A program made the position numbers and the translations under genes. A stretch of 64,000 bases of DNA from Streptomyces djakartensis (GTDB lineage: Bacteria; Actinomycetota; Actinomycetes; Streptomycetales; Streptomycetaceae): contig NZ_BMWE01000006.1 of NCBI RefSeq assembly GCF_014651075.1, positions 1 through 64,000 of the forward strand, in the 5' to 3' direction. The notes below the pieces were generated by a model, which did no database searches, was not told the DNA's origin, and worked only from the letters and a program-made list of their open reading frames with translations. Shown here piece after piece: positions 19,294 through 28,093 of the stretch. The first letter of the stretch is position 1. Each line of letters opens with the position of its first letter.

Positions 19294-19329
19294 AGCGGCT
19301 CGTACCGGGCCTCTCCGGTGCGAGCCGCT
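19294..19329. terminator. hairpin terminator between HNH and bcp genes
   Basis: 15-bp stem AGCGGCTCGTACCGG / CCGGTGCGAGCCGCT with one T-G pair and a 6-base loop, 21 bp downstream of the bcp stop. Confidence 0.75.
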
Positions 19330-19349
19330 CGCGGGGTGATCAGGGGGCT

Positions 19350-19817
19350 TCAGATCCCCAGATCCTTGATGATCTTGGCGACATGGCCCGTGGCCTTGAC
19401 GTTGTACAGGGCGCGTTCGACCTTGCCCGCCTCGTCCACGACGATCGTGGAGCGGATGACGCCGACGACCGTCTTGCCGTACAGCTTCTTCTCGCCGAAG
19501 GCGCCGTAGGACTCCAGGACCTTCTTGTCCGGGTCGGCGAGGAGGGTGACCTTCAGGGACTCCTTGTCGCGGAAGCTGGCCAGCTTCTCCGGCTTGTCGG
19601 GGGAGATGCCGATGACCTCGTAGCCCGCGCCGGCCAGCAGCTCCAGGTTGTCCGTGAAGTCGCAGGCCTGCTTGGTGCAGCCGGGGGTGAGGGCGGCCGG
19701 GTAGAAGTAGACGATGACCTTGCGGCCCTCGTGGTCCGAGAGGGACACCTGGTTGCCGTCGGCGTCGGGAAGGGTGAAGGCGGGGGCCACGTCCCCCGGC
19801 TGGAGTCGCTCGCTCAT
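19350..19817 (-). CDS. bcp: thioredoxin-dependent thiol peroxidase (Bcp/PrxQ)
   Basis: 155 residues, typical of the family. Reduces hydroperoxides with thioredoxin. The peroxidatic Cys lies in 'PAALTPGCTKQACDFTDN' with the resolving Cys five residues later, as in atypical 2-Cys PrxQ. The start 'SERLQPGDVAPAFTLPDADGNQVSLSDHEGRKVIVYFYP' is family-typical. Divergent from the DUF3618 gene with a 94-bp gap. Confidence 0.96.
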   Translation of the reverse strand: MSERLQPGDVAPAFTLPDADGNQVSLSDHEGRKVIVYFYPAALTPGCTKQACDFTDNLELLAGAGYEVIGISPDKPEKLASFRDKESLKVTLLADPDKKVLESYGAFGEKKLYGKTVVGVIRSTIVVDEAGKVERALYNVKATGHVAKIIKDLGI

Positions 19818-19911
19818 CGGGCCAGCCTAACCGGGGGTCGGGGCGGTGCGATGGGCCGTGGAGCTGACAGACTGTCCGTGCAGGCTTCACACCGACTTCG
19901 GAGGCGACACG

Positions 19912-20241
19912 GTGGCGGACACGGCGGACACCAGGACCCCGGCGCAGATCGAGGCGGACATCAGGCGCCGTCGCGAGACCCTGGCCGAGACCCTCGACGA
20001 GATCGGCGTGCGAGTGCACCCGAAGACCGTCGTCGGGGATGCCAAGGCCAAGGTCGTGTCCAATATTGATCACACCCTCGGGCGGGCCTACGTGGAGGTC
20101 AACCGGGCCGTCACCGATGTGCGGGCGCGGTTCGTGGACGAGGACGGGGCGCCGCGCCTGGAGCGGGTCGTGCCCGTCGCCCTGGTCGTCGTGGGCCTGG
20201 TCGGGCTGCTCGCCGTCAGCACGCGGCGGCGCAAGGGCTGA
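19912..20241 (+). CDS. DUF3618 membrane protein
   Basis: 109 residues from GTG 19912, preceded by GGAGG. 'TPAQIEADIRRRRETLAETLDEIGVRVHPKTVVGDAKAKV' is the DUF3618 signature, and one C-terminal helix 'VVPVALVVVGLVGLLAVSTRRRKG' anchors it. Function unknown; the family is common in Streptomyces, often near stress genes. Here it lies between bcp and a GroES-like gene. Confidence 0.9.
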   Translation: MADTADTRTPAQIEADIRRRRETLAETLDEIGVRVHPKTVVGDAKAKVVSNIDHTLGRAYVEVNRAVTDVRARFVDEDGAPRLERVVPVALVVVGLVGLLAVSTRRRKG

Positions 20242-20285
20242 CCCGACTGCCCACGTTCGCCGGGAGGACAGGTAGGTTTCAGGGC

Positions 20286-20642
20286 GTGAGCGCCAAGAGA
20301 AACGAGCACAGCACCCATCCCGACAAGCTGCCCATCCGGATGCTGCACGACCGCGTACTCGTGCGGCAGGACACCAGCGAGGGCGAGCGGCGTTCCGGCG
20401 GCGGCATCCTGATCCCCGCCACGGCCGCCGTCGGCCGGCGGCTGGCCTGGGCCGAGGTCGTCGCGGTGGGGCAGAACGTCCGGACGGTGGAGCCGGGCGA
20501 CCGGGTTCTGTTCGACCCGGAGGACCGTGCCGAGGTCGAGGTGCGCGGGGTCGGCTACGTGCTGATGCGTGAGCGTGACCTGCACGCGGTGGCCGCGGAC
20601 CGGTTCGAGGGCTCGGAGGACTCGACGGGGCTGTACCTGTAG
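20286..20642 (+). CDS. GroES-like co-chaperonin family protein
   Basis: 118 residues from GTG 20286. 'LPIRMLHDRVLVRQDTSEGERRSGGGILIPATAAVGRRLAWAEVVAVGQNVRTVEPGDRVLFDPEDRAEVEVRG' follows the GroES fold including the mobile loop region, but the usual 'ETTSGGI' loop is altered to 'RRSGGGI'. The N-terminal extension is charged and the C-terminus carries a short tail. Canonical groES is not expected here, so this is a divergent paralogue of uncertain chaperone function. Confidence 0.85.
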   Translation: MSAKRNEHSTHPDKLPIRMLHDRVLVRQDTSEGERRSGGGILIPATAAVGRRLAWAEVVAVGQNVRTVEPGDRVLFDPEDRAEVEVRGVGYVLMRERDLHAVAADRFEGSEDSTGLYL

Positions 20643-20666
20643 CCGCGAAGCGGGAGAACGGGACAG

Positions 20667-20710
20667 CGGGAGAAGGGGCCGGTGACCATCGTCACCGGCC
20701 CCTTCTCCCG
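20667..20710. terminator. very strong bidirectional terminator
   Basis: Perfect 20-bp stem (CGGGAGAAGGGGCCGGTGAC with complement) and a 4-base loop, between the convergent GroES-like and PBP genes. Confidence 0.92.
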
Positions 20711-20741
20711 TTCGCCTTGTCAGCGTGTCACGGTCACCGGG

Positions 20742-23621
20742 TCATTCGCGGCGCGCGCCCTGGGGGGCCACGGCCCAGTCGGGGCCGCTCGGGCCGCCGG
20801 TCGCGCCGCCGTCGGACGTGTCGCCGCCCTCCGTCGTGCCGCCGTCGGTGGTGCCGCCGTCGGTGGCGGTCCCGCCGTCGCCGGTGCCGCCGTCCGCGGT
20901 GCCGCCGCCCGTCGGGGACTCGCCCGAGGCGCCGCCGTCGGTGGTGCCGCCGTCGGTCTGGCCCTCGGTCTGTCCCTCGGGCGTGCTCGGGGTCTCGCCG
21001 GGCGTCTCGGTGCCGGTGTCCTGGCCGCCGGTGGTGGCGCTGTCGCCGTCGGCGGTGTCGTCGGTCGTCGGATCGACCGGGGCCTCGTCGACCGGGGGCT
21101 GCGGGACGTCGGAGCCCGGCTGGATGCTGAGCTCGAAGTCCCTCACCGGCCTGCCCTCGAGGGCGTCCTGGGTGTACTGCGTCCAGATCTCGGTGGGCGC
21201 GCCACCGCCGTTGATGCGCGGCAGGCCCATCGCCCCGTAGAGCGACTTGTGGGCGGCGGTCACCGGGTCCTGGCCCATGACGGAGACGACGGTGGCGAGT
21301 TCGGGGGTGTAGCCCGCGAACCAGGCCGCCGTGTCCTCCTCGGCGGTGCCGGTCTTGCCGGCGACGGGGCGGCCGGCGGCCTGTGCGGCGGAGGCCGTGC
21401 CGTTCTGGACGACGCTGCGCAGCATGGAGGTGGTGGTGTCGGCGGCCTCGCGGCTCACGGCCTGCCGGGTCTCACGGCCGGGCAGGTCGATCGGGGTGCC
21501 TTCCCTGGTGACCTTCTCGACCATGGTGTAGGTGCCGTGCCGGCCGTGGTTGGCGAGCGTGGCGTAGGCCTGCGCCATGTCCAGGACGCTGGCGGTGGCG
21601 GTGCCGAGCGCGATGGCGGGGCCGTCGGCGAGGTCGGGGGTGTTCTCGGGGACGCCGAGGTCGATGGCGGTCTGCTTGACCTTCTGCGGGCCGACGTCGG
21701 CGGCCATCTGCGCGTACACGGAGTTCACGGAGCGGTCGGTGGCCTCGGTGACGGTGATGGGGCCGTAGGAGTGCTGGTCCTCGTTCTCGGGGGCGTAGGG
21801 GTCGCCGGCCCAGCCCTCGACGGTGCGCTTGTTGGTGCCGTCGTAGATCGTGTTGGGGGTGATCACGCGGCCGTCCTGGGTCTGTGACTGGTTCTCGACG
21901 GCCGCGGTGAACACGAACGGCTTGAAGGTGGAGCCGACCTGGAAGTCCCGGCGGGTGGCGTTCGGGGTGTACTGCTTGACGTAGTCGACGCCGTTGTACA
22001 TCGCGACGACCTTGCCGGTCTTGGGGTCGACGGAGGCGCCGCCCGCGCGGACGTAGGAGTCGACCTTGTTCTTCTTGTCCAGCCTGGACATCAGCTTGTC
22101 GTTGACGGCCTTCACGAAGGCGTCCTGCTTGGGCTTCTGCAGGGTGGTGGTGATGCGGTAGCCGCCGGAGTCGAGCTTGTCCTCGTCGATGATGTCGTTC
22201 TGGGTGAGGTAGTCCTTGACGGTCCGGACGATGTAGCCGCGCTGTCCGGACATGCCGGTGGAGAGGGTGGACTCCTTCGGCATGGGGAACTTCATGCCGG
22301 TCCGCTCCGACTGGCTGAGCCAGCCCTTCTTGACCATGCCGTCCAGGACGTAGTTCCAGCGGGACTCGGCGGCCCTGCGGTTCTCGGGGTGGGCGACCAC
22401 GTCGAACTGGCTGGGCGCGTTGACCAGCGCGGCGAGGTAGGCGGCGCGGGCCGGGTCGAGGTCCGTGGCGTTCATGCCGTAGTAGGCCTGGGCGGCGGCC
22501 TGGATGCCGTAGGCGTTGCGGCCGAAGTAGCTGGTGTTGAGGTAGCCCTCGAGGATGTGGTCCTTGCTCACCTCGCGGTCCAGCTTGATCGAGATGAAGA
22601 ACTCCTTGGCCTTGCGGGTGACGGTCTGCTCCTGGCGCAGGTAGTAGTTCTTGACGTACTGCTGCGTGATCGTGGAGCCGGACTGCTTGCCCTTGCCGAG
22701 GGCCGTGTTCCAGGCGGCGCGGACCATGGCCTTGGGGTCGACGGCGGACTCGGTGTAGAAGTCGCGGTCCTCGGCGGCCAGGATCGCGTGCTGGGCGTCC
22801 TTGGAGACCTGCGCGAGTGTGACGTTCTCCCGGTTGACCTCGCCGTCGCGGGCGATGACGGAGCCGTCGGAGTACAGGTAGACGTTGGCCTGCTTGGTGG
22901 CGAACGCGTTGGCCGGCGGGATCTGCACCAGCGAGTAGCCGAGGAAGAAGCCGCCGACCAGCAGCAGGGCGGCGACGAGGAAGGCGCCGAGGGTCATGCG
23001 CCAGGTCGGGATCACCCGGCGCCAGCCCGTCCGCTTCGGCTTCCCGGCCGGCTTCCCCTGCGCCGCGCCCGGATCACCGGGGGCCTGCGTCTGCGCTGCC
23101 GCGCCCTGGGCGCCGAGCGTCTGCGTCTGCGCGGCGGCCGGGTCGGTGTCCGCCTGTGTCCGTGCCGTGGCCGGGGCGGGGATCTTCCGCATCTGCACGG
23201 TGCCGGGGTCGGTGTCCGCCTGCGCCGGTGTCTGCGCCTGCGCCGCGGCCGGGGCGGGGATCTTCCGGATCTGTACCGTGCCGGGGTCGGTGTCCGCCTG
23301 CGTCCGTGCTCTGCCCGGGTCGGCGACCTTGCGCATCTGCATGGTGCCGGGGTCGGTGTCTGCCTCGGCCGGTGGCTTGCCGGGACTGGTGTCCGCTTCG
23401 GCCGGTGGCTTGCCGGGACTGGTGTCCGCTTCGGCCGGTGGCTTGCCGGCGTCGGTGTCCGCCTCGGCCCGTGGTTTGCCGGGACCGGTGTCCGCTTCGG
23501 CCGGCGGCTTGCCCGCGGCGTCGCCCGCCTTGGCCGGTGGCCTGCCGGGGGTGCCGTCCGACTGCGGCTCTCTCGGTGCCCGGCCCGGTTCCGGCTGCTT
23601 CGGCTGAGGCTCGTCACTCAT
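20742..23621 (-). CDS. bifunctional class A penicillin-binding protein
   Basis: 959 residues from ATG 23621, preceded by AGGAG; an in-frame extension to 23708 is less likely. Order: a disordered N-terminus with 12-residue repeats (A/P-EADTxPGKPP) and 'TDPGT(V/M)QMRKI' units, a membrane helix near 'LGAFLVAALLLVGGFFLGYSLVQ', a GT51 transglycosylase domain ('AEDRDFYTESAVDPKAMVRA', 'GKGKQSGSTITQQYVKN'), a transpeptidase with active site 'VGSTFKPFVFTAA', SVN and 'VAGKTGTAEE', and a Gly/Thr-rich tail. It polymerises and cross-links peptidoglycan outside the membrane. No PASTA domains seen. Confidence 0.95.
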   Translation of the reverse strand: MSDEPQPKQPEPGRAPREPQSDGTPGRPPAKAGDAAGKPPAEADTGPGKPRAEADTDAGKPPAEADTSPGKPPAEADTSPGKPPAEADTDPGTMQMRKVADPGRARTQADTDPGTVQIRKIPAPAAAQAQTPAQADTDPGTVQMRKIPAPATARTQADTDPAAAQTQTLGAQGAAAQTQAPGDPGAAQGKPAGKPKRTGWRRVIPTWRMTLGAFLVAALLLVGGFFLGYSLVQIPPANAFATKQANVYLYSDGSVIARDGEVNRENVTLAQVSKDAQHAILAAEDRDFYTESAVDPKAMVRAAWNTALGKGKQSGSTITQQYVKNYYLRQEQTVTRKAKEFFISIKLDREVSKDHILEGYLNTSYFGRNAYGIQAAAQAYYGMNATDLDPARAAYLAALVNAPSQFDVVAHPENRRAAESRWNYVLDGMVKKGWLSQSERTGMKFPMPKESTLSTGMSGQRGYIVRTVKDYLTQNDIIDEDKLDSGGYRITTTLQKPKQDAFVKAVNDKLMSRLDKKNKVDSYVRAGGASVDPKTGKVVAMYNGVDYVKQYTPNATRRDFQVGSTFKPFVFTAAVENQSQTQDGRVITPNTIYDGTNKRTVEGWAGDPYAPENEDQHSYGPITVTEATDRSVNSVYAQMAADVGPQKVKQTAIDLGVPENTPDLADGPAIALGTATASVLDMAQAYATLANHGRHGTYTMVEKVTREGTPIDLPGRETRQAVSREAADTTTSMLRSVVQNGTASAAQAAGRPVAGKTGTAEEDTAAWFAGYTPELATVVSVMGQDPVTAAHKSLYGAMGLPRINGGGAPTEIWTQYTQDALEGRPVRDFELSIQPGSDVPQPPVDEAPVDPTTDDTADGDSATTGGQDTGTETPGETPSTPEGQTEGQTDGGTTDGGASGESPTGGGTADGGTGDGGTATDGGTTDGGTTEGGDTSDGGATGGPSGPDWAVAPQGARRE

Positions 23622-24052
23622 GTCGTGCACGGACTCCTGTTTCGCGTCGTACGTCGTTCCCGTACGTCTCTGCTCGCTCTTGCGCCCCTGTGATGAAGAC
23701 TGTCCCATCCGGCGGTCAGTTCCCTGACCGAGGGCCGGTCGCGAGCCGTGTGGCGAGACGGGTGTGCGCGCGGGCGAGATACGGGAGAGCGCAGGGAGAC
23801 ACGCCGAAGACGCGACCGCTCGCGCGCTTCGCCCTGGCCGGCACCGCCGCCACTCTGCTCGCCCTGGCCACGGGCGCCTCGACCCACGCGGACGGTCTGG
23901 ATCGTACCGTCTGGACCGGCGCCGACTTGAACGTCACACCCCACGACGACCCGGGCGGCACCGACCGGAGGGGGAAAATCCGTGGCACGCCCGATCCCCG
24001 GCCCACTAGGCTCCTGCGCTTCGGTGCCGGGGCGGCGAGGAGGGCTGTGGAT
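23622..24052. other. non-coding stretch between PBP and ABC exporter
   Basis: 431 bp of divergent upstream region. One frame within it reads like a signal peptide ('LARFALAGTAATLLALATGASTHADG' near 23815-23890), but it runs without a stop into the permease gene and has no clear start. It may be a decayed gene. Promoters for both directions should be here; I could not define them. Confidence 0.4.
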
Positions 24053-24862
24053 GTGGGCTCGGTGGGCTCGGGACGGTTGTACGCCGCCGTCGCAGCGGGG
24101 GGTTTCAGGCGGTACGCCACGTATCGGGCGGCCACGCTGGCCGGGGTGTTCACCAACACGGTCTTCGGCGTCATCCTCGTCTACACCTACATGGCGCTGT
24201 GGGACGAGAAGCCGCACCTCGGGGGGTACGACCAGGCGCAGGCCGTGACCTATGTGTGGCTGGGTCAGTGCCTCTACGCGACCCTCGCCATCCAGGGCGG
24301 CGGTGCCGAGAAGGACCTGATGGAGCGTATCCGCACCGGTGAGATCGCCGTCGACCTGTACCGGCCGGCCGATCTGCAACTGTGGTGGCTGGCCGGTGAC
24401 GTGGGGCGGGCGCTGTTCCAGATGCTGGGGCGGGGCGTGATCCCGTTCGCGTTCGGCGCGGTCTTCTTCCCCATGGCGCTGCCGACGTCGGTCGCCCCGT
24501 GGGCGGCCTTCGCGGTCACCCTCCTGCTGGCGACGGTCGTCAGCTTCGCGATCCGCTACCTGGCGGCGCTGAGCGTGTTCTGGCTGATGGACGGCATGGG
24601 CGTCAGCCAGGCCCTGATGGTCGCGGGCGTCTTCTTCTCGGGCATGGTGCTGCCGCTGAACGCGTTCCCGGGCGCGTTCGGCGAGGTGGTGCGGGTGCTG
24701 CCGTGGGCGGCGCAGATCCAGATGCCGGCGGACGTGCTGATGGGGGAGACCGGACCGCTCAGGGCGTTCGCGTTCCAGGCGGCGTGGGCGGTGGCGCTGC
24801 TGGCGGCGGGGCGGCTGCTGCAGTCGGCCGCGACGCGCCGGGTGGTGGTGCAGGGTGGCTGA
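24053..24862 (+). CDS. ABC-2 type permease subunit (first)
   Basis: 269 residues from GTG 24053, nine bases after GAGGAGG; GTG 24047 is an alternative. It has about six membrane segments, including 'GVFTNTVFGVILVYTYMALW' and 'AAFAVTLLLATVVSFAIRYLAALSVFW'. It belongs to the DUF990/ABC-2 family of exporters, typically encoded as two permeases plus one ATPase. Overlaps the second permease by 8 bp. The substrate is unknown. Confidence 0.87.
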   Translation: MGSVGSGRLYAAVAAGGFRRYATYRAATLAGVFTNTVFGVILVYTYMALWDEKPHLGGYDQAQAVTYVWLGQCLYATLAIQGGGAEKDLMERIRTGEIAVDLYRPADLQLWWLAGDVGRALFQMLGRGVIPFAFGAVFFPMALPTSVAPWAAFAVTLLLATVVSFAIRYLAALSVFWLMDGMGVSQALMVAGVFFSGMVLPLNAFPGAFGEVVRVLPWAAQIQMPADVLMGETGPLRAFAFQAAWAVALLAAGRLLQSAATRRVVVQGG

Positions 24863-25676
24863 GCACAGTGCCCTGTTCGAGGGGCTGCGGGCCTACCGGC
24901 TGATCGCCGGGATGTGGGTGCGGTCCAGCATGACCTACCGCACCTCGTTCGTCGTCACGGCGTTCGGCAACCTCACGATGACCGGCATGGACTTCGTGGG
25001 CATTCTGCTGATGTTCTCGCAGGTCGACTCGCTGGGCGGCTGGTCACTGCCGGAGGTCGCCTTCCTCTACGGGCTGTCGGTGACGGCCTTCGGCATCGCC
25101 GACCTGGCGCTCGGCTCGATGGACGTCCTGGGCGCCCGGATGCGCGACGGCTCGTTCGACACGCTGCTGGTGCGTCCCGCGCCGGTGCTCGCCCAGGTCG
25201 GCGCGGACCGCTTCGCGCTGCGCCGCCTGGGCCGGATCACCCAGGGGGCGGTGGTGCTGGGCTGGGCACTGGTCTCGGTGGACGTCGACTGGAGCGTGCC
25301 GAAGGCGCTGCTGGTGCCGGTGATGGTGGGCAGCGGCGCGGCGATCTTCTCGGCGGTGTTCGTGGCGGGCGCGGCCTTCCAGATCTTCGCGCAGGACGCG
25401 GCCGAGGTGCAGAACGCGTTCACCTACGGCGGGACCACGCTGCTGCAGTATCCGCCGGCCGTGTTCGGGCGGGACCTGGTGCGCGGGGTGACCTTCGTGC
25501 TGCCGCTCGCCTTCGTCAACTGGGTGCCCGCCGCCTACGTGCTGGGACGGCCGTACCCGGTGGGTCTGCCGCACTGGGCGGCCTTCGCCTCGCCGCTGGT
25601 GGCGGTGGTGTGCGTCGCGCTGGCCGGTCTGGCGTGGCGGACCGGGCTTCGTTCCTACCGGAGTACAGGGAGTTGA
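24855..25676 (+). CDS. ABC-2 type permease subunit (second)
   Basis: 273 residues, GTG start overlapping the upstream stop. Membrane segments include 'SFVVTAFGNLTMTGMDFVGILLMFSQ' and 'GAAIFSAVFVAGAAFQIFAQDAAEVQNAF', with 'LLVRPAPVLAQVGADRFALRRLGRI' as a conserved cytoplasmic loop. Heterodimer partner of the first permease. The ATPase gene follows 4 bp later. Confidence 0.88.
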   Translation: MAEHSALFEGLRAYRLIAGMWVRSSMTYRTSFVVTAFGNLTMTGMDFVGILLMFSQVDSLGGWSLPEVAFLYGLSVTAFGIADLALGSMDVLGARMRDGSFDTLLVRPAPVLAQVGADRFALRRLGRITQGAVVLGWALVSVDVDWSVPKALLVPVMVGSGAAIFSAVFVAGAAFQIFAQDAAEVQNAFTYGGTTLLQYPPAVFGRDLVRGVTFVLPLAFVNWVPAAYVLGRPYPVGLPHWAAFASPLVAVVCVALAGLAWRTGLRSYRSTGS

Positions 25677-25680
25677 CCGG

Positions 25681-26667
25681 GTGACCGGAATGGACAGCGG
25701 ATTCATCGAACTGGACGGCGTCGAGAAGGTCTTCGACGTGCGCCGGAAGACCGGCTTCATGAGGCGGGAGCTGCGGCAGGTGCGGGCCGTCGACTCGATC
25801 TCCTTCCGCGTGGAGCGCGGCGAGATGGTCGGCTACATCGGCCCGAACGGCGCCGGCAAGTCGACCACCATCAAGATGCTCACCGGCATCCTCACGCCCA
25901 GCGCGGGCCGCCTCCGGGTGGCCGGCATCGACCCTTCCCGCGAACGCATCCGGCTCGCGCACCGCATCGGCGTGGTGTTCGGGCAGCGCACGACCCTGTG
26001 GTGGGACCTGCCGCTGGTCGACTCGTACCGGCTGATGCACCGCATGTACCGCATCCCGGACGCCCGTTACCGCGAGAACCTCGGCCGCCTGGTCGAACTC
26101 CTCGACCTGGGCGACCTGCTGGACGTGCCGGTCCGCCAACTCTCCCTCGGCCAGCGGATGCGCGGCGACATCGCGGCGGCGCTGCTGCACGACCCGGAGG
26201 TGCTGTACCTCGACGAGCCGACGATCGGCCTCGACGTCGTCTCCAAGGCGAAGGTGCGGGAGTTCCTGCGGGAGCTGAACGCCGAGCGCGGTACGACGGT
26301 GCTGCTGACCACGCACGACCTTCAGGACATCGAGCAGTTGTGCAAGCGGGTGATGGTCATCGACCACGGCCGCCTGATGTACGACGGTCCGCTCGCCGGT
26401 CTGCACGAGGCGGGGGAGAGCGAGCGGACACTGGTGGTGGACCTGGAGCGGGAACTGCCGCCCATCGAGGCACCGGAGCCCGCGCGGGTCGTCCGGGTGG
26501 ACGGCCCGCGGCAGTGGCTGGCGTTCCCGGCGGCTCAGTCGGCGGCGCCGCTGGTGGCGCGGATCGCGGCGGAGTACCCATTGGTGGACCTGTCGGTGCG
26601 CGAGCCCGACATCGAGGCGGTGATCGCCAAGATGTACGCGGAGCAGGCGGAGCGCGCGGCGTCGTAG
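25681..26667 (+). CDS. ABC transporter ATP-binding subunit
   Basis: 328 residues, GTG 25681 (ATG 25690 possible). Walker A GPNGAGKST, signature 'LSLGQRMRGDIAAALLHDPEVLYLDEPTIGLD' with Walker B, H-loop 'LLTTHDLQDIE'. The N-terminus 'FDVRRKTGFMRRELRQVRAVDSISFRVERGEMVGYIGPN' resembles DrrA/CcmA-type exporters of the DUF990 systems. The C-terminal 100 residues are a substrate-side extension. Operon with two upstream permeases. Confidence 0.94.
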   Translation: MTGMDSGFIELDGVEKVFDVRRKTGFMRRELRQVRAVDSISFRVERGEMVGYIGPNGAGKSTTIKMLTGILTPSAGRLRVAGIDPSRERIRLAHRIGVVFGQRTTLWWDLPLVDSYRLMHRMYRIPDARYRENLGRLVELLDLGDLLDVPVRQLSLGQRMRGDIAAALLHDPEVLYLDEPTIGLDVVSKAKVREFLRELNAERGTTVLLTTHDLQDIEQLCKRVMVIDHGRLMYDGPLAGLHEAGESERTLVVDLERELPPIEAPEPARVVRVDGPRQWLAFPAAQSAAPLVARIAAEYPLVDLSVREPDIEAVIAKMYAEQAERAAS

Positions 26668-26700
26668 CCGCCGTGCGGGTGAACTCGTAGGCTGCTGTGT

Positions 26701-27393
26701 ATGACCGACGACGCAGTCCCGGACCTCCGCGCCTCCGACGCCGACCGCGAGCGGGTCGCCGGCATCCTGCGGGACGCCGTCGCGGAGGGCCGTCTCGACA
26801 TGGCGGAGTTCGAGGAGCGGCTGGACGCGACGTACAAGGCGCGGACCTACGGGGAACTGGCTCCGATCACCCGGGACCTGCCGGCCACGGGCGTCACGGC
26901 GCCCTCCGTGTCACTGAGCAAGGAGCCCGCCGGGGGACCGGGCTGGGCCGGGCGGATCGTCGGCGGTGAGGGCTCCTCGACGTGGGCCGTCGCCGTGATG
27001 TCCGGCTTCCAGCGCAAGGGCCGCTGGACGATGCCCCGCCGGTTCACCTGCTTCGCCTTCTGGGGCGGCGGGGAGATCGACCTGCGCGAGGCCGACTTCG
27101 CCGACCGCGAGGTCGAGATCAACGCGATCGCGATCATGGGCGGCGTGGACATCATCGTCCCGCCCGGCGTCGAGGTCGTCGTCCGAGGCATCGGCGTCAT
27201 GGGCGGCTTCGACCACCAGGAGGAGGGCGTACCCGGTGATCCCGGCGCACCGCGTGTGATCGTGACCGGGTTCGCGTTCTGGGGCGGCGTCGGAGTCCAG
27301 CGAAAGCAGACGCGCGCCGAGAAACAACGCATCCGCGAGGAACGCCGCCGACACAATCTGGACCACCGCCCCCGCCGCCAACTGGACGGCTAA
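26701..27393 (+). CDS. DUF1707 protein with LiaF-like C-terminal domain
   Basis: 230 residues. 'DLRASDADRERVAGILRDAVAEGRLDMAEFEERLDATYKARTYGELAPITRDLP' is the DUF1707 motif, then 'AVAVMSGFQRKGRWTMPRRFTCFAFWGGGEIDLREADF...IMGGVDIIVPPGVEVVVRGIGVMGGFD' matches the C-terminal LiaF-like/DUF2154 beta-helix. The charged tail is basic. LiaF-like proteins sense cell-envelope stress with a two-component partner, but none is encoded nearby. Downstream is the minisatellite region. Confidence 0.88.
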   Translation: MTDDAVPDLRASDADRERVAGILRDAVAEGRLDMAEFEERLDATYKARTYGELAPITRDLPATGVTAPSVSLSKEPAGGPGWAGRIVGGEGSSTWAVAVMSGFQRKGRWTMPRRFTCFAFWGGGEIDLREADFADREVEINAIAIMGGVDIIVPPGVEVVVRGIGVMGGFDHQEEGVPGDPGAPRVIVTGFAFWGGVGVQRKQTRAEKQRIREERRRHNLDHRPRRQLDG

Positions 27394-28093
27394 CACCCTG
27401 CGGCCTGCGGCCCGCCGCCCTGGGGCCTGCGGCCCGGCGCCCGGCGCCTGCTACCTGCGCGTGCCGCCAGCCGCCTGGGGCCTGCCGCCCGGCGCTTGCC
27501 CGCCTGCTACCTGGCCCGTGCGGCCTGCGGCCTGCGGCCTGCGGCCTGCGGCCTGCGGCCTGCGGCCTGCGGCCTGCGGCCTGCGGCCTGCGGCCTGCGG
27601 CCTGCCGCCTGGGGCCTGTGACCCGGCGCCTGCTACCTGGCCCGTGCGGCCTGCGGCCTGCGGCCTGCCGTCATGGGGCCTGCCGTCTTGGGGCCTGCGG
27701 CCCACCGCCAGCCGCCTGGGGCCTGTGACCCGGCGCCTGCTACCTGGCCCGTGCGGCCTGCCGTCATGGGGCCTGCCGTCTTGGGGCCTGCGGCCCGCCG
27801 CCTGAGGCCTGCGCCCGCCGGCAGCTGCCTGAGGCCTGCGGCCCGCCGCCAGCCGCCCTGGGGCCTGTGGCCCGGCGCCTGCCGCCCGCTACCTCGCGCG
27901 TGCCGCCTGCGGCCAGTCGCCTGGGGCCCGGCGCCTGGGGCCAGCCGTCCTGGGTGCCTGCGGCGCCCGCCGTCTGCGGGCAGTCGTGCCGCTGGGGCGG
28001 CACGGGTGGGCGCAGGCGGCACCCCGCGGCGCCGGGTTGCGCACGCCCCCCGCCCCAGCACCCACGCCGGTACCCAACAGCAGGCACGCACTC
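27394..28093. repeat. GC-rich minisatellite with degenerate longer repeats
   Basis: 700 bp between convergent genes, made of variants of 'GGCCTGC'. Includes 12 perfect tandem copies of GCGGCCT at 27520-27603. A larger unit of about 107 bp (starting GCCGCCTGGGGCCTGTGACCC) occurs at 27604 and 27711; the second copy lacks two 7-mers. Variants with TCATGGGGCCTGCC and TCTTGGGGCCTGCG occur in both. No credible protein is encoded. Confidence 0.92.

Noticed and set aside
23815..24010. Signal-peptide-like segment upstream of ABC genes
   Set aside because: No start codon or stop defines a gene; it is continuous with the permease frame.
27451..28091. Open frames in the minisatellite
   Set aside because: Low-complexity translations of GGCCTGC repeats in all frames; no ribosome sites.
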